A stretch of 64,000 nt of DNA from JANNBN01 sp031430595. GTDB taxonomy: Bacteria > Actinomycetota > Acidimicrobiia > Acidimicrobiales > JANYDT01. Shown in pieces: positions 34,924 through 44,098 of the stretch. Made by a program: the position numbers and the translations under genes. Positions within the stretch are counted from its first letter, which is position 1. Every line of letters starts with the position of its first letter. The DNA lies in the NCBI GenBank assembly GCA_031430595.1, contig JANPBU010000021.1:9061-73060 (forward strand). Direction: 5' to 3'. The notes under the pieces were generated by a model. That model was given only the letters and a program-made list of their open reading frames with translations. It searched no databases and was not told the DNA's origin.

Positions 34924-36144
34924 CTAGGCGGCGGCAGCCCCAAGGTTTGATTTCTCCAGAATATGAATACCGCATGCGCTCGCCAAACCAATGACGTGCG
35001 CAAGACCAACCTTGGCCCCCTGGATTTGGCGTTCTCCGGCTTCACCACGCAGGTGATGACAAACTTCCCAGATGTTGGCAATCCCAGTTGCTGCTATCGG
35101 GTGACCCTTTGATTGCAGGCCACCTGAAACGTTGACTGGTTTTGACCCATCACGCCACGGTGCACCACTCATAAAGAAGTCGACAGCGCCGCCTTCAGGG
35201 CAAAGCATGAGGTTGTCGTAGTGAACCAATTCGGCCGTTGCGAAACAGTCGTGCAATTCGACCAGATCAAGATCATCTGGTGAAACCCCTGCTTGCGCGT
35301 ATGCCTGAGCCGCCGCACGCTTTGTAAGCGTATTTACATCTGGAAGTACCTGACATGCTTCTTGATACGGATCACTCGTCAGCACCGATGCACTTACCTT
35401 TACTGCCCTGCGTTGTTGTTCCAACGAAAGCGTACGTAGTTTCGCGCCGCTTACAACGATGGCTGCAGCCGCTCCATCACAGTTCGCTGAACACATGGCC
35501 CTGGTATTGGGATACGCAATCATTGGCTCGTTCATAATCTGTTCAAGCGACATGGCTTTGGTATAGGCCGCAAGCGGATTCAGGGTTGAGTGCTGATGGT
35601 TTTTCTCGCTAATCCGTGCGAATACTTCGAACGTGGCACCCCCGTATCGATGCCCGTATTCCATGCCTACCTGGGCGAATGTTCCGGGCATGTTGTCGGT
35701 GCCGATCCGTCCATCCATAGAAGCAACTGCACCGAAGCGACCCTCGGGCTTCCAACCACCATCAGTTTTTGACTGCCCCGATGCCCCGAGCAGGCCGACC
35801 CCGGCCAGTTTTTCAACTCCGACGGCCATTCCCATGTCGCACTCGCCGGCCTTGATCGCCATGATTGCAACCCGGAGGGCAGTTGCCCCGGTTGCGCAGG
35901 CGTTTGCAACATTGTAAGCAGGTATACCGGTTTGGCCAATTTGTTTTTGCAGGTTTTGAGCGATCGCACCACGACCCATAAGGTTGCCCGCAGCAAGAAT
36001 GCCGATGTCTTTCATCGTGACACCACCATCGGAAAGTGCGGCCATCGCTGCCTGTGCTCCGAGGTCGACGACGTCTCGATCAGGGTACTTCCCGAACTTG
36101 GTCATATTGATGCCCAGAATCCAGATGTCGTCGCTGCTGCTCAT
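34924..36144 (-). CDS. Thiolase-family protein (SCP2/lipid-transfer type)
   Basis: 406 aa. NVANACATGATALRVA holds the nucleophile Cys, ELHDCFATAEL matches the Asn/His region in altered form, and GGLQSKGHPIAATG carries the catalytic His. It is nearest to SCP2-type thiolases that act with a DUF35 Zn-ribbon partner in steroid or acyl-CoA side-chain degradation. The start overlaps the DUF35 stop by 4 bp, which supports a two-subunit enzyme. Confidence 0.9.
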   Translation of the reverse strand: MSSSDDIWILGINMTKFGKYPDRDVVDLGAQAAMAALSDGGVTMKDIGILAAGNLMGRGAIAQNLQKQIGQTGIPAYNVANACATGATALRVAIMAIKAGECDMGMAVGVEKLAGVGLLGASGQSKTDGGWKPEGRFGAVASMDGRIGTDNMPGTFAQVGMEYGHRYGGATFEVFARISEKNHQHSTLNPLAAYTKAMSLEQIMNEPMIAYPNTRAMCSANCDGAAAAIVVSGAKLRTLSLEQQRRAVKVSASVLTSDPYQEACQVLPDVNTLTKRAAAQAYAQAGVSPDDLDLVELHDCFATAELVHYDNLMLCPEGGAVDFFMSGAPWRDGSKPVNVSGGLQSKGHPIAATGIANIWEVCHHLRGEAGERQIQGAKVGLAHVIGLASACGIHILEKSNLGAAAA

Positions 36145-36569
36145 GATGGGTCTCCAAACGGGGTTGATTGAGGGGTGGGTTCAAAGCCGAAGCCGATCGC
36201 TTCGACGCCATGCAGATCGGTCCCGAGGGATGTGGTGACAAGACGAACCTTCATACCGAGGTGAACATGTTCGGGCGATGCCTCAACGTTGACGAGGTTG
36301 CCCCGAACACTGGTTCCGCCACAATCGACCACCGCTGCAACGAACGGCACCGGTACACCCGTTGCCGCAAACGTCACGATAGTGAAAGCTCGAACTTCGC
36401 CTTCGGAAGCAATACGCACACGTACGAAGTCGTTAGCAAAACAATTTGCACAAGCGTTACGTCTGTCAAAGAACCGCGCACCACAGCTTGTACATTCGTT
36501 TGCTGTCAGGTGTGGGTCATCTCCTAGAACCAAATAGTCAACATGAGGGATAGTCGCAGTCACCTCCAT
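36141..36569 (-). CDS. DUF35 OB-fold protein with Zn ribbon
   Basis: 142 aa from ATG 36569. CTSCGARFFDRRNACANC is a four-Cys Zn ribbon; an OB fold follows (GEVRAFTIVTFAATGVPVPF). An open frame continues upstream to 36842 but runs into the neighbouring gene, so the short start is preferred. Such proteins are partners of SCP2 thiolases or of enoyl-CoA hydratase-like enzymes (ChsH2 type). Confidence 0.88.
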   Translation of the reverse strand: MEVTATIPHVDYLVLGDDPHLTANECTSCGARFFDRRNACANCFANDFVRVRIASEGEVRAFTIVTFAATGVPVPFVAAVVDCGGTSVRGNLVNVEASPEHVHLGMKVRLVTTSLGTDLHGVEAIGFGFEPTPQSTPFGDPS

Positions 36570-36637
36570 ATTGTGACGCGTTGCACCGCCGCGAAGCCAG
36601 TCGTTAAGGGTCCACCGATCGAGGTTGTAGGCAGCGG

Positions 36638-37711
36638 CTATCCGGCTATGATGATGGGCCGCTCGGGCGGGCTTACCTCTACCCACGTCGTACCTGTCCA
36701 GTATGAAGCGTAAACGCTTAACGTTCCATCGGTTTGGGCCCGCACCTGGTAGCCACGAACCAACGCCCGGCGATTTCCGGCCGCGTCGGTTTGGAACACG
36801 GTTTGCACTAACCCGGTTCCGTTGTTCGCCACCATGGCCCAACCTCCCGCTCCGGCCAAGATGAGTTCCGCAGCAGCGACACCCCCTTGCGCAGCATTAT
36901 TCGCCTTGCTTGATGAAACGGTAGGAACTAGGTCGTCGAGAGGTTGGTAGGTGCCGTTCACTTTGCCGCTTCGAAGTACGGGGTAGCCGCCAGCGGTTAT
37001 CACCAGTGTGTCTTTGAGTTGTTTCGATGTCACCGATGCTCCGTTAAGTGGTCGATACCCGCCGGTGTAGGCGATCGCTCCGGCCAGCTTTCCTAACAGT
37101 CCTGGGTCTTCAGAAACCTCGGTCAATGCCGACCCCCTAGTGGTCCACACCTTCCCCGTGTCGTCTACGCCAAACGAACTGCCAGGAATGGTGTCGCCCG
37201 ACAAACCCTTTTTGTAACTATCGGTGGGAAGAATGACTGGATACGTTTGTCCGTCGGGCCCAAGAATCGATGTTGCTTCGGTGGTGTTGATACAGCCAGC
37301 GCCGTATCCGGCTACTGCAAACGAACCGTATTTGAGTGCAACCAACGGATTGAAACCGTTGTAGCTGACAACCCCATCGACCGACTTTCCTTTGCTCCAA
37401 TTCCAAATTCGTTGGGACACCTGGATGAACGTGATCCGATCGTTAGCCGTGGTTAATTTGGCTGGATCATCGGCCATTCGAAACCATTGGCCAACATCGC
37501 CGACCCAACGATCAAGTGCAATAGAGCGCATCAACAGGTTAAGCAATTCGTCAATAGGTGGTGGCACGACGGAAGCCCGTTCTGGCGACCGCAACAGGAA
37601 TCGGTCGAATTTGATCTCGACGATTCGTGGCTCCGTCAGCAATCGAATATGAGGTTCTTCAGCTGCGAGTGAATACTTTTCAAGTTCTGCTGGGCTGGCA
37701 CTCGATTTCAT
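36638..37711 (-). CDS. Unknown protein encoded with a WXG100-like protein
   Basis: 357 aa, no signal peptide or membrane helix. The N-terminal 100 residues are helical (IDELLNLLMRSIALDRWVGDVGQW); the rest is Gly/Thr-rich beta sequence with repeated Y/W patches (SYNGFNPLVALKYGSFAVAGY, YASYWTGTTWVEVSPP). I do not recognise the family. The start overlaps the WXG-like stop by 4 bp, so both proteins are made together. A secreted partner or effector is a possibility, not shown. Confidence 0.6.
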   Translation of the reverse strand: MKSSASPAELEKYSLAAEEPHIRLLTEPRIVEIKFDRFLLRSPERASVVPPPIDELLNLLMRSIALDRWVGDVGQWFRMADDPAKLTTANDRITFIQVSQRIWNWSKGKSVDGVVSYNGFNPLVALKYGSFAVAGYGAGCINTTEATSILGPDGQTYPVILPTDSYKKGLSGDTIPGSSFGVDDTGKVWTTRGSALTEVSEDPGLLGKLAGAIAYTGGYRPLNGASVTSKQLKDTLVITAGGYPVLRSGKVNGTYQPLDDLVPTVSSSKANNAAQGGVAAAELILAGAGGWAMVANNGTGLVQTVFQTDAAGNRRALVRGYQVRAQTDGTLSVYASYWTGTTWVEVSPPERPIIIAG

Positions 37712-38166
37712 GCTGCAGCCTTAATCGGAGCAGTTGTAGCGCCTGGCGCACAAGCTGCGGCGGCGGCCCGAGCTTCCTCAGCGGCCAACCGAGCGGACTC
37801 GGCGACTTGTCGGGCAACTTCAGCCTGTCGCATCTCTTCGTTGTTTTCTTGCTGCCACCTCGCTCGCTGAGAGATCCGCTGTTGTTGCTCTCGCGAAGCC
37901 TGATCGGCCGCCCGTCGCACACTGTTTGCTGACTGTGAGAGTTCGTCGGCGATTTGATCACTTTGACGTTGAATACGTTCGAACTCTCGATCAAAGCGCA
38001 TTCGATGCGGCCCTTCCCAGTGTTTTCGCGCTGCTTTCGCCAAGACCGCTCGATCATGAAGCCATTCTCGAACCGTTCGTGAAAGGGTCCGAGCGGCTTC
38101 AACGTATTCCTCTGCTGCCACATGATCGAATTGCACATCGTTCCAATTTGGGTTCCAGTTGGGCAT
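37708..38166 (-). CDS. WXG100-like helical-hairpin protein
   Basis: 152 aa from ATG 38166, with a clear AAGGAG ribosome site 6 nt upstream. Residues 10-110 are helical with HWEGPHRMRF in the turn, a W-x-G motif as in ESX/WXG100 proteins. The tail is Ala/Glu/Gln-rich coiled coil (QVAESARLAAEEARAAAAA). WXG100 proteins are type VII secretion substrates. No EccC/EccB-type genes are in this window and the YxxxD/E signal is not evident, so secretion is inferred only from the fold. Confidence 0.65.
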   Translation of the reverse strand: MPNWNPNWNDVQFDHVAAEEYVEAARTLSRTVREWLHDRAVLAKAARKHWEGPHRMRFDREFERIQRQSDQIADELSQSANSVRRAADQASREQQQRISQRARWQQENNEEMRQAEVARQVAESARLAAEEARAAAAACAPGATTAPIKAAA

Positions 38167-38257
38167 CTCATTCTCCTTCAACGAAAAGTAATGAAAGGCA
38201 ATGTAAGGCATTGGAGGATCGTTTGCAAGGTGATTGTGCTGTTGCGATGATGAGACG

Positions 38258-39721
38258 ATGCGCACAATCGACGCCAACACTCTGTACGCCCCTGTCGATG
38301 TTGACGTTTTGGTGATTGGTGGTGGCACGTCGGGTTTGCCGTGCGCCCTGACTGCGATTGACGGGGGTTTACGCGTCTTGGTCATCGACAAAGCTGACCA
38401 CCTCGGTGGCACATTGACTATCTCTGGTGGCCACATGTCGGCGGCGGGAACCCAGCCCCAACAACGAATTGGAGTTGTGGGGGACACCCCCGATGCTCAT
38501 CTGGCGGAAATCGAACGAATTTGTGAAGGGACGTTGCGAGCTGATATTGCTCGCAAGGCTGTTGACCTGGCACCAGAAATGATTGACTGGCTTGACACCG
38601 AGGGTTTTGAGTGGCACCCATCTACGCCTCGAATTGTCTATGGACACGAGCCGTATTCGACTGCCCGCACCTACTACGGAGTCGATGAAGGCCGTTCGAT
38701 ATTGGCGTTTCTAGAGAAACAGCTCGATGCACGTCGACAAACAGGTCGACTGAGCGTGTGGACGAACTCCCCGATGGTCGAACTCATCATCGACGACAAT
38801 GGAGGTGTTGTAGGCGCGCGTATCAATCGGGATGACCGGTCAGTTGTGCATGTACGGGCTCGTGCCGTGGTTTTAGCGACGGGTGGCTTTTCGTCGAACC
38901 CTGAGCTGTTCGTCGAACTCGAGGGTGCGCCATTAGTCAGCGCTGGGGTAATGACCAGTAGCGGTGACGGTTTGATTGCCGCACGTGCAATCGGTGCCGG
39001 TCTAGTTGGCCAGGGCACCTACATACCGACTTTCGGGGGAATGCCTCATCCTGAGGATCCGGGTCGAGTGCAATGGGTTGATCGACCATTCCTGTCGGCG
39101 GCAGAACGTGACCCATGGGAAATTTATGTCGATCGAAACGGTGATCGCTTTGTGGCAGAAGACGAACACTCGATCGACTTCAAAGAACGTGCGCTAGTGA
39201 AAATTGACGACATGACGTTCTGGATGATTTTTGACGATCTCGCGGTGAGTAACTCACCTGACATCGTTTTGGGTTGGACTTCCGACGAGATGCGAGCCAA
39301 GGCAAACCATCGACCCGGTGTAGTAAGCGCAAATACAATAAGTGGCCTGGCTTCGCAGGCTGGTATAGACCCTGACGGGCTAGCAAAGTCGGTTGCTCGA
39401 TACAACGCAGCACTGAATGCTTCGGAGCGCGATGAATTTATGAGAACAGTTCGCCCGGCCCCAATATCGACTGCACCTTTCTATGCGCTCAAAAACCATG
39501 CCGTAACTCTGCTTACCTTTACCGGTGTCGATGTAAGTACCGATCTTCAAATTCGGCGTGCTGACGGCTCGGTCATTTCGGGCCTGTACGGTCTGGGTGA
39601 ACTTTTGGGCGGAGGGGCCTATATGGGCAACTCGTTTTGTTCGGGGATGTTGGTTGGCCCGTGTATCAGTTTCGGTCGCTGGCTTGGTACGAACCTTGCT
39701 GAACAGTTGCTGGGGCACTAG
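38258..39721 (+). CDS. FAD-dependent oxidoreductase (fumarate reductase/ketosteroid dehydrogenase-like)
   Basis: 487 aa from ATG 38258. The FAD-binding opening is VDVLVIGGGTSGLPCAL with IDKADHLGGT and later ARAVVLATGGFSSN. The C-terminal FAD part is GLYGLGELLGGGAYMGNSFCSG. It belongs to the flavocytochrome c/tricarballylate dehydrogenase/KstD superfamily; the substrate cannot be told. It is followed by an SDR gene, with the WXG gene divergent across a 91-bp spacer. Confidence 0.85.
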   Translation: MRTIDANTLYAPVDVDVLVIGGGTSGLPCALTAIDGGLRVLVIDKADHLGGTLTISGGHMSAAGTQPQQRIGVVGDTPDAHLAEIERICEGTLRADIARKAVDLAPEMIDWLDTEGFEWHPSTPRIVYGHEPYSTARTYYGVDEGRSILAFLEKQLDARRQTGRLSVWTNSPMVELIIDDNGGVVGARINRDDRSVVHVRARAVVLATGGFSSNPELFVELEGAPLVSAGVMTSSGDGLIAARAIGAGLVGQGTYIPTFGGMPHPEDPGRVQWVDRPFLSAAERDPWEIYVDRNGDRFVAEDEHSIDFKERALVKIDDMTFWMIFDDLAVSNSPDIVLGWTSDEMRAKANHRPGVVSANTISGLASQAGIDPDGLAKSVARYNAALNASERDEFMRTVRPAPISTAPFYALKNHAVTLLTFTGVDVSTDLQIRRADGSVISGLYGLGELLGGGAYMGNSFCSGMLVGPCISFGRWLGTNLAEQLLGH

Positions 39722-39747
39722 TGCTCGAAGCGAGGCAAGATGTAGAG

Positions 39748-40458
39748 ATGAATTCGCAGTCAACGCCCGTCCGGTCTTTTGCCGGAGCCTCGATTTTGAT
39801 TGTTGGGGCAACCGGTGTGCTTGGCTCGCACCTGTCGCAGCAGTTGGGTGCTCTTGGGGCCAAATTGACGTTGACTGGTCGCAACGCCACGAAATTGGCT
39901 GAACTCTCCGGTCTCATTCCGGGAAGTGCAGCGATTCGAGCTGACATTCGAGATAGCTCGACGGCCGAAAAACTGATCGATGTTGCTACCGCCCACGGTG
40001 GAAAGCTTGACGGGGTGATGATCGCTTCAGGGGTCGTGGCTTTCGGCGAACTTGCCGGAGTAGACCCGGTAACGGTGGAAGAACTGTTCCTCACCAACGC
40101 GATTGCACCGTTATGGGTGATGCAACGAGCACTTGAGTCGCTGACCGCAACAAGCGGTTTCATCGCAGCTATCTCTGGAGTGGTTGCGGAACGACCGATG
40201 CCAAATATGGCTGCCTACTCCGCTTCCAAAGCAGCGCTCGCTTCCGCGTTGACTGCAGTTGCGATGGAAGCTAAAAAACGAAAGGTCGCAGTGATCGATG
40301 CGCGACCTCCTCATACCGAAACTGGTTTGGCGACTCGTCCGCTCGACGGCACCGCACCTCGAATGCCGGTAGGTCTGGACCCAGCAGCGGTAGCTCGACG
40401 AATCCTCGAGGGTATTGCTGCGGGTGAGACCGAACTTGCATCGTCGGCGTTCGTCTGA
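39748..40458 (+). CDS. Short-chain dehydrogenase/reductase
   Basis: 236 aa from ATG 39748 (GTG 39721 overlaps the FAD gene stop). The cofactor motif reads GATGVLGSHL (from the usual TGxxxGxG); catalytic Ser is in AAISGVV and Tyr/Lys in YSASK. It probably acts on the same compound as the preceding oxidoreductase. Confidence 0.85.
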   Translation: MNSQSTPVRSFAGASILIVGATGVLGSHLSQQLGALGAKLTLTGRNATKLAELSGLIPGSAAIRADIRDSSTAEKLIDVATAHGGKLDGVMIASGVVAFGELAGVDPVTVEELFLTNAIAPLWVMQRALESLTATSGFIAAISGVVAERPMPNMAAYSASKAALASALTAVAMEAKKRKVAVIDARPPHTETGLATRPLDGTAPRMPVGLDPAAVARRILEGIAAGETELASSAFV

Positions 40459-40489
40459 CGGCGGGGTAGTCCAAAAGGGAAGTAGTTTT

Positions 40490-41158
40490 TTACTGGTTCA
40501 GCGAAGTGCGCATACGTGTTGCAATCGTTTGCTCACCCAAGTGGCCCAGAGCGAGGTCATCGATAACGCCGATGCGGTCGCTCTCTGACTTGTTTTGTGA
40601 CAACTTCGATTTACCCTCGACGCGGGTCAGTTGCACTTCGATACCCACAATGGCGCGAAGCATCGAATCGATGTATGCAGCAGGGGCATCGGTGATCGAC
40701 CATGGCTGGCCGGTCGCGGTGTCAGCGTCGCGCAAACTGGCGTGTGCTGCTTCGTGATGAATGGTGAGTCGGTCTACGAGGTCGCGGGTCCATTTTGGGT
40801 CGTCATGCACAATAAAGGTCCCGTATGCATGAACCGTTTCGTAGTTCCAGGTCGGTACAACTTTGCCGTCGATTCGTTTACTCGGATAGGCCGTGGGGCT
40901 GACGTAAGCGTCGTAAGAATTCGCGATTACCAGTGCGTCGACCGTGGCCAAGCTGTCCTTCCATTGCGCGTTTGCTCGGGCCAGATGTCCATGCATCGAT
41001 CCAAGCGTGCCGTTCTCAACTCGCGCAACATAGATCAGCGGCAGGAATGTCGCAACCATTCCGGCCCCGGTGACGGTAATGAGATCAAACACGTTGGTGC
41101 GTTCGAGTTGCGAGACTGCCGAAGCTACATCTAACGAAAAGTGTTTTGGAATGTACAT
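40490..41158 (-). CDS. PaiB-family FMN-binding protein
   Basis: 222 aa from ATG 41158. MYIPKHFSL at the start, GHLARANAQW, YVSPTAYPSK, VPTWNYETVHAYG and SKLSQNKSESDR are hallmark PaiB sequences (flavin-binding split barrel). Bacillus PaiB is a negative regulator of sporulation and protease genes; in other bacteria the role is unclear. It lies 4 bp after the MOSC gene. Confidence 0.88.
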   Translation of the reverse strand: MYIPKHFSLDVASAVSQLERTNVFDLITVTGAGMVATFLPLIYVARVENGTLGSMHGHLARANAQWKDSLATVDALVIANSYDAYVSPTAYPSKRIDGKVVPTWNYETVHAYGTFIVHDDPKWTRDLVDRLTIHHEAAHASLRDADTATGQPWSITDAPAAYIDSMLRAIVGIEVQLTRVEGKSKLSQNKSESDRIGVIDDLALGHLGEQTIATRMRTSLNQ

Positions 41159-41162
41159 GGGC

Positions 41163-41987
41163 TTACTGTTCGATGCTGAGGCTGTCGCCGACTGCAATCT
41201 CACCAGACGACACAACCTCTGCGTAAATTCCAAGGCATGCGAAGTTTCCGAAGCCGGCGAAATCGGTTCGGTTGTGCTGAGCGATTGCTTGCAGAACCCC
41301 CCGGTCGGCCGGAAGCTCTTTTTGCGCCAGCGTGGTCATGATGCACCGAGGGCTTTCGACGCTAAAAGCGATAGTGGCACCGCCAAGCGTCGCAGACCGA
41401 TTGACCCAGTTCTTTTCGATGAACCCCTGGCTGTCGAGCGTTTCGATAGATATGCCTGGCCGAAAACGGTCCATCGATACGTTGATGTCTGGGCTAAGTG
41501 TTCGTAGATGGACGAGGCTTCCGGTCGATAACAGGTGTAAGGCCGCCAAGTCAGCGAACGTACCTTTTCCGGTCGACATCGCAATCTGTAAATCAGTCGT
41601 GACGTCTGACAGAGCGAGCCCATCGATTTTGGGCCAGTAGCTTTCGTACACTTCGTCAGCTTCGGTCGCTCGTTCCAAGACCACGTCTCGGTCGAGCAAA
41701 GAACTCAGCGCGCTTGTCAGGCGAGCGTCGCCGGCCTCGAAGTCTTCCCCCGCGGCAGTGACGATCGTTGAACCACCTGAGTGCGTGCGTGCCGAACACG
41801 AAAGCAACGCCGTGCCAACCTTAGGGGTCTTGGCGCTCAAGATCTTTCCGGTGGTGAGATCGCGCACGCCAAAGACTCGGTCGCCGACGATGCCCAACGG
41901 ACCGAGCGATGTGCGTTGTAACAGTTCTCCCTGCATCGACTTAACCGGATAACGGCGAATTTCAGAAATGGTACCCACTTGGCTCAT
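41163..41987 (-). CDS. MOSC-domain protein
   Basis: 274 aa from ATG 41987 (ATG 42002 also in frame). MOSC_N beta-barrel (EIRRYPVKSMQGE, GDRVFGVRD) precedes a MOSC domain with RFRPGISIET and a conserved Cys in ESPRCIMTT. Family members handle molybdenum cofactor sulfur or reduce N-hydroxylated compounds. It is divergent from the TetR gene by under 40 bp and coupled to the PaiB gene. Confidence 0.85.
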   Translation of the reverse strand: MSQVGTISEIRRYPVKSMQGELLQRTSLGPLGIVGDRVFGVRDLTTGKILSAKTPKVGTALLSCSARTHSGGSTIVTAAGEDFEAGDARLTSALSSLLDRDVVLERATEADEVYESYWPKIDGLALSDVTTDLQIAMSTGKGTFADLAALHLLSTGSLVHLRTLSPDINVSMDRFRPGISIETLDSQGFIEKNWVNRSATLGGATIAFSVESPRCIMTTLAQKELPADRGVLQAIAQHNRTDFAGFGNFACLGIYAEVVSSGEIAVGDSLSIEQ

Positions 41988-42002
41988 TTCGCCAACATAC
42001 AT

Positions 42003-42022
42003 GATGAGATCATGTAATCATC
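42003..42022. promoter_or_regulatory. candidate TetR operator between MOSC and tetR
   Basis: GATGA (42003-42007) and TCATC (42018-42022) form an inverted repeat with a 10-bp spacer in the very short divergent region. Weak evidence; its position suggests that the TetR protein controls both directions. Confidence 0.3.
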
Positions 42023-42024
42023 AA

Positions 42025-42591
42025 ATGATGGCTAGTCAAGCAGAACGTCGAGCCGCGACTCGGGCCGCGTTGATGAGTGCCGCGCGTACCCATTTTGGTG
42101 AAGGCGGCTTCGAGAGCATCTCGATCAATCAACTTGCCAGTGCGGCCCAGGTCACGCGGGGTGCTGTTTACCATCACTTTGCTAGTAAGGAAGCGCTCTT
42201 TGAGGCAGTATTTCATCAAGTTGAAGCGGAGCTACAGCAAGTGGTGGCAGACGCAGTGGGTATTGACTTGCCAGCACGAGAGGCGCTCAGTTCTGGATGC
42301 AAAGCATACGTACGATTTGCCAGAAAGCCCCGTATCGCTCGTATTGCGCTTATCGATGCCCCCGCAGTCTTGGGCCGGTCGATATACAAAGCAATCGATG
42401 AGTCGTACTTTTTACCGAGTCTCAACGATGCGATTCGCACGTTGAGGCCTGGTGACTCACCCAAAACTACCGAACTGCTATCGCGCGCCATCTTCGCAGC
42501 CGTATGTGAACTTGCGCTTCAGGCCACCCAACCCGGACACAAGTTGAGTGAGTCGCAAACCGTGATTGATCTGCTTGTGAGTGCCGTCTAG
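42025..42591 (+). CDS. TetR-family transcriptional regulator
   Basis: 188 aa from ATG 42025 (or 42028). The HTH is ISINQLASAAQVTRGAVYHH with FASKEALFEAVF, a textbook TetR DNA-binding domain. The C-terminal ligand domain is generic. Divergent placement suggests control of the MOSC-PaiB pair and of itself. No ribosome site is clear, so a leaderless transcript is possible. Confidence 0.9.
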   Translation: MMASQAERRAATRAALMSAARTHFGEGGFESISINQLASAAQVTRGAVYHHFASKEALFEAVFHQVEAELQQVVADAVGIDLPAREALSSGCKAYVRFARKPRIARIALIDAPAVLGRSIYKAIDESYFLPSLNDAIRTLRPGDSPKTTELLSRAIFAAVCELALQATQPGHKLSESQTVIDLLVSAV

Positions 42592-42676
42592 CACCACTTC
42601 TGCGCTGCGTCTCGGAAGTGGCAATATCGGCTAAGTCTTCGCCGGTCAACGCCACTTCAACAACAAAGTTCCACGG

Positions 42677-44098
42677 TTAGTCTGGGTGACCCCATAAGTT
42701 TTCAAGTTGGCCGACCTTGATCAATTGTTTGATGATCGTAACCCGTTCGGGCGAGAGTGAACGTGTCGCGTTGAGTGTGAACTTGAGGTCGAGTTCAGCG
42801 CTGGTCAACGGATGTTGTGGGCCACCCCGAGTGTGGTTCACCCGGTGCTCGATTACCGACCCACCTGAAGTATGTATGCGGACGATACCGCCAAACTGGT
42901 TCGGAAACGATGCCGTTGCTTCGGGGTCCGCGAAGCATTCAACCAGTTCGGCAAGGCGAATTCGTTGCGGGTCATGCGCTGATTCGTCAGTAAAGTCGTC
43001 GAGATACACGCCAAGCCCGCCCCCACCGGTGAGCGCAGTCGCCAAGGTAAACGGGCCCGAAAACTTGGCATGGTAACCGCTCAGTGGTCGAGCTTTTTCT
43101 GTAACCGGTTCAGCAAGAGTTCGCAGTGTCGGTGCCGGTGCCCCGTATTCGATTCGAACAATATCCGCGGGGTCAAGGTTATATTCGGCGCGCATATAAA
43201 TCGCAGCATCAATTCCGAAGTGGGTGAAGTGGTTCGAGGGGTACGGCTTGTAAAACATTCGGTCTTGTTCCCACCGTTCCCCTAGTTCTCCAATTACTGA
43301 CTCTGTCGCCAGGAAACCCCGCGAGAGCCCCTCATAAAAGCCAAAACGACCCTCGAACACGGTGGGGGGCCCTGTCACACCAGCCCTGGCCATTTCGGCA
43401 GCCGTTACCCCGGCATGGGCCGCCCACCCGCAGTGCACCCGCTTCACTGTCCCGCCAGTTCGGTTTGCTTCAATCAGGCCAGCGCCCATCGAAGCAGCAA
43501 TCGCCAAAGCGTGCGCGATCCCTTCGGAATCAAGGCCGAACACCATTGCCGCTGCCGCTGCTGACCCAATGGTTCCGCAAATGCTTGTCGCGTGAAGGCC
43601 ATGTTCGAAGAACAGCGAATTCTTCAACGCTGGGTCATAAGAGCCCATACCAAGACGGTTACAAATCTCGTCACCGACAGCAACCGCCGCTAACGCAGTT
43701 GGCCCTGAAACTCCTTCGGCTTCGCAGGTAGCGAGCACCGCCGGAACCACCGATGCCGAAGGATGCAATACCGACGGCAAATGGGTGTCATCGAAGTCGA
43801 GTGAATGGGCCAACGTTCCGTTGACCAGCGCAGCATGAGCTGCAGGCACCCGGGAACTCAGGCCAACAGCACTCGATTCGGCAACCCCACCCCAACGCCC
43901 AACGAGCAATCGAATGGCCTGGCATGGATCAACCCCACCAGCTTCGTTCACGGTTCCTGCAGCAAACATCAACCCGACGATGTCTTTGATGCGACCTACG
44001 GCATCATCAGAAATTCGCTCAGGTAGGCCGTTGTCTCGCGACGATGCCGCAAACTGTGCGAGTTGCTGCACAATCGTTCTAGGTTGTCGGACGGTCAC
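42677..44098 (-). CDS. MmgE/PrpD-family protein
   Basis: 473 aa. Seen: SLDFDDTHLPSVLHPSASVVPA (family signature), VGDEICNRLGMG, GWAAHAGVTAAEMARAG, KPYPSNHFTHFGIDAA. Family enzymes include 2-methylcitrate dehydratase and other dehydratases or isomerases of tricarboxylates. There are no prpB or prpC genes here, so the substrate is likely another hydroxy acid. The start overlaps the cyclase-family gene by 4 bp. Confidence 0.9.
   Translation of the reverse strand: MTVRQPRTIVQQLAQFAASSRDNGLPERISDDAVGRIKDIVGLMFAAGTVNEAGGVDPCQAIRLLVGRWGGVAESSAVGLSSRVPAAHAALVNGTLAHSLDFDDTHLPSVLHPSASVVPAVLATCEAEGVSGPTALAAVAVGDEICNRLGMGSYDPALKNSLFFEHGLHATSICGTIGSAAAAAMVFGLDSEGIAHALAIAASMGAGLIEANRTGGTVKRVHCGWAAHAGVTAAEMARAGVTGPPTVFEGRFGFYEGLSRGFLATESVIGELGERWEQDRMFYKPYPSNHFTHFGIDAAIYMRAEYNLDPADIVRIEYGAPAPTLRTLAEPVTEKARPLSGYHAKFSGPFTLATALTGGGGLGVYLDDFTDESAHDPQRIRLAELVECFADPEATASFPNQFGGIVRIHTSGGSVIEHRVNHTRGGPQHPLTSAELDLKFTLNATRSLSPERVTIIKQLIKVGQLENLWGHPD

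Noticed and set aside
36570..36842. N-terminal extension of the DUF35 protein
   Set aside because: It runs through the end of the neighbouring gene, is Arg-rich, and family members start near the Zn ribbon.
37708..38487. 259-aa version of the WXG-like protein
   Set aside because: The extra N-terminal 107 residues cross the divergent promoter region and the FAD gene; ATG 38166 has a strong ribosome site.
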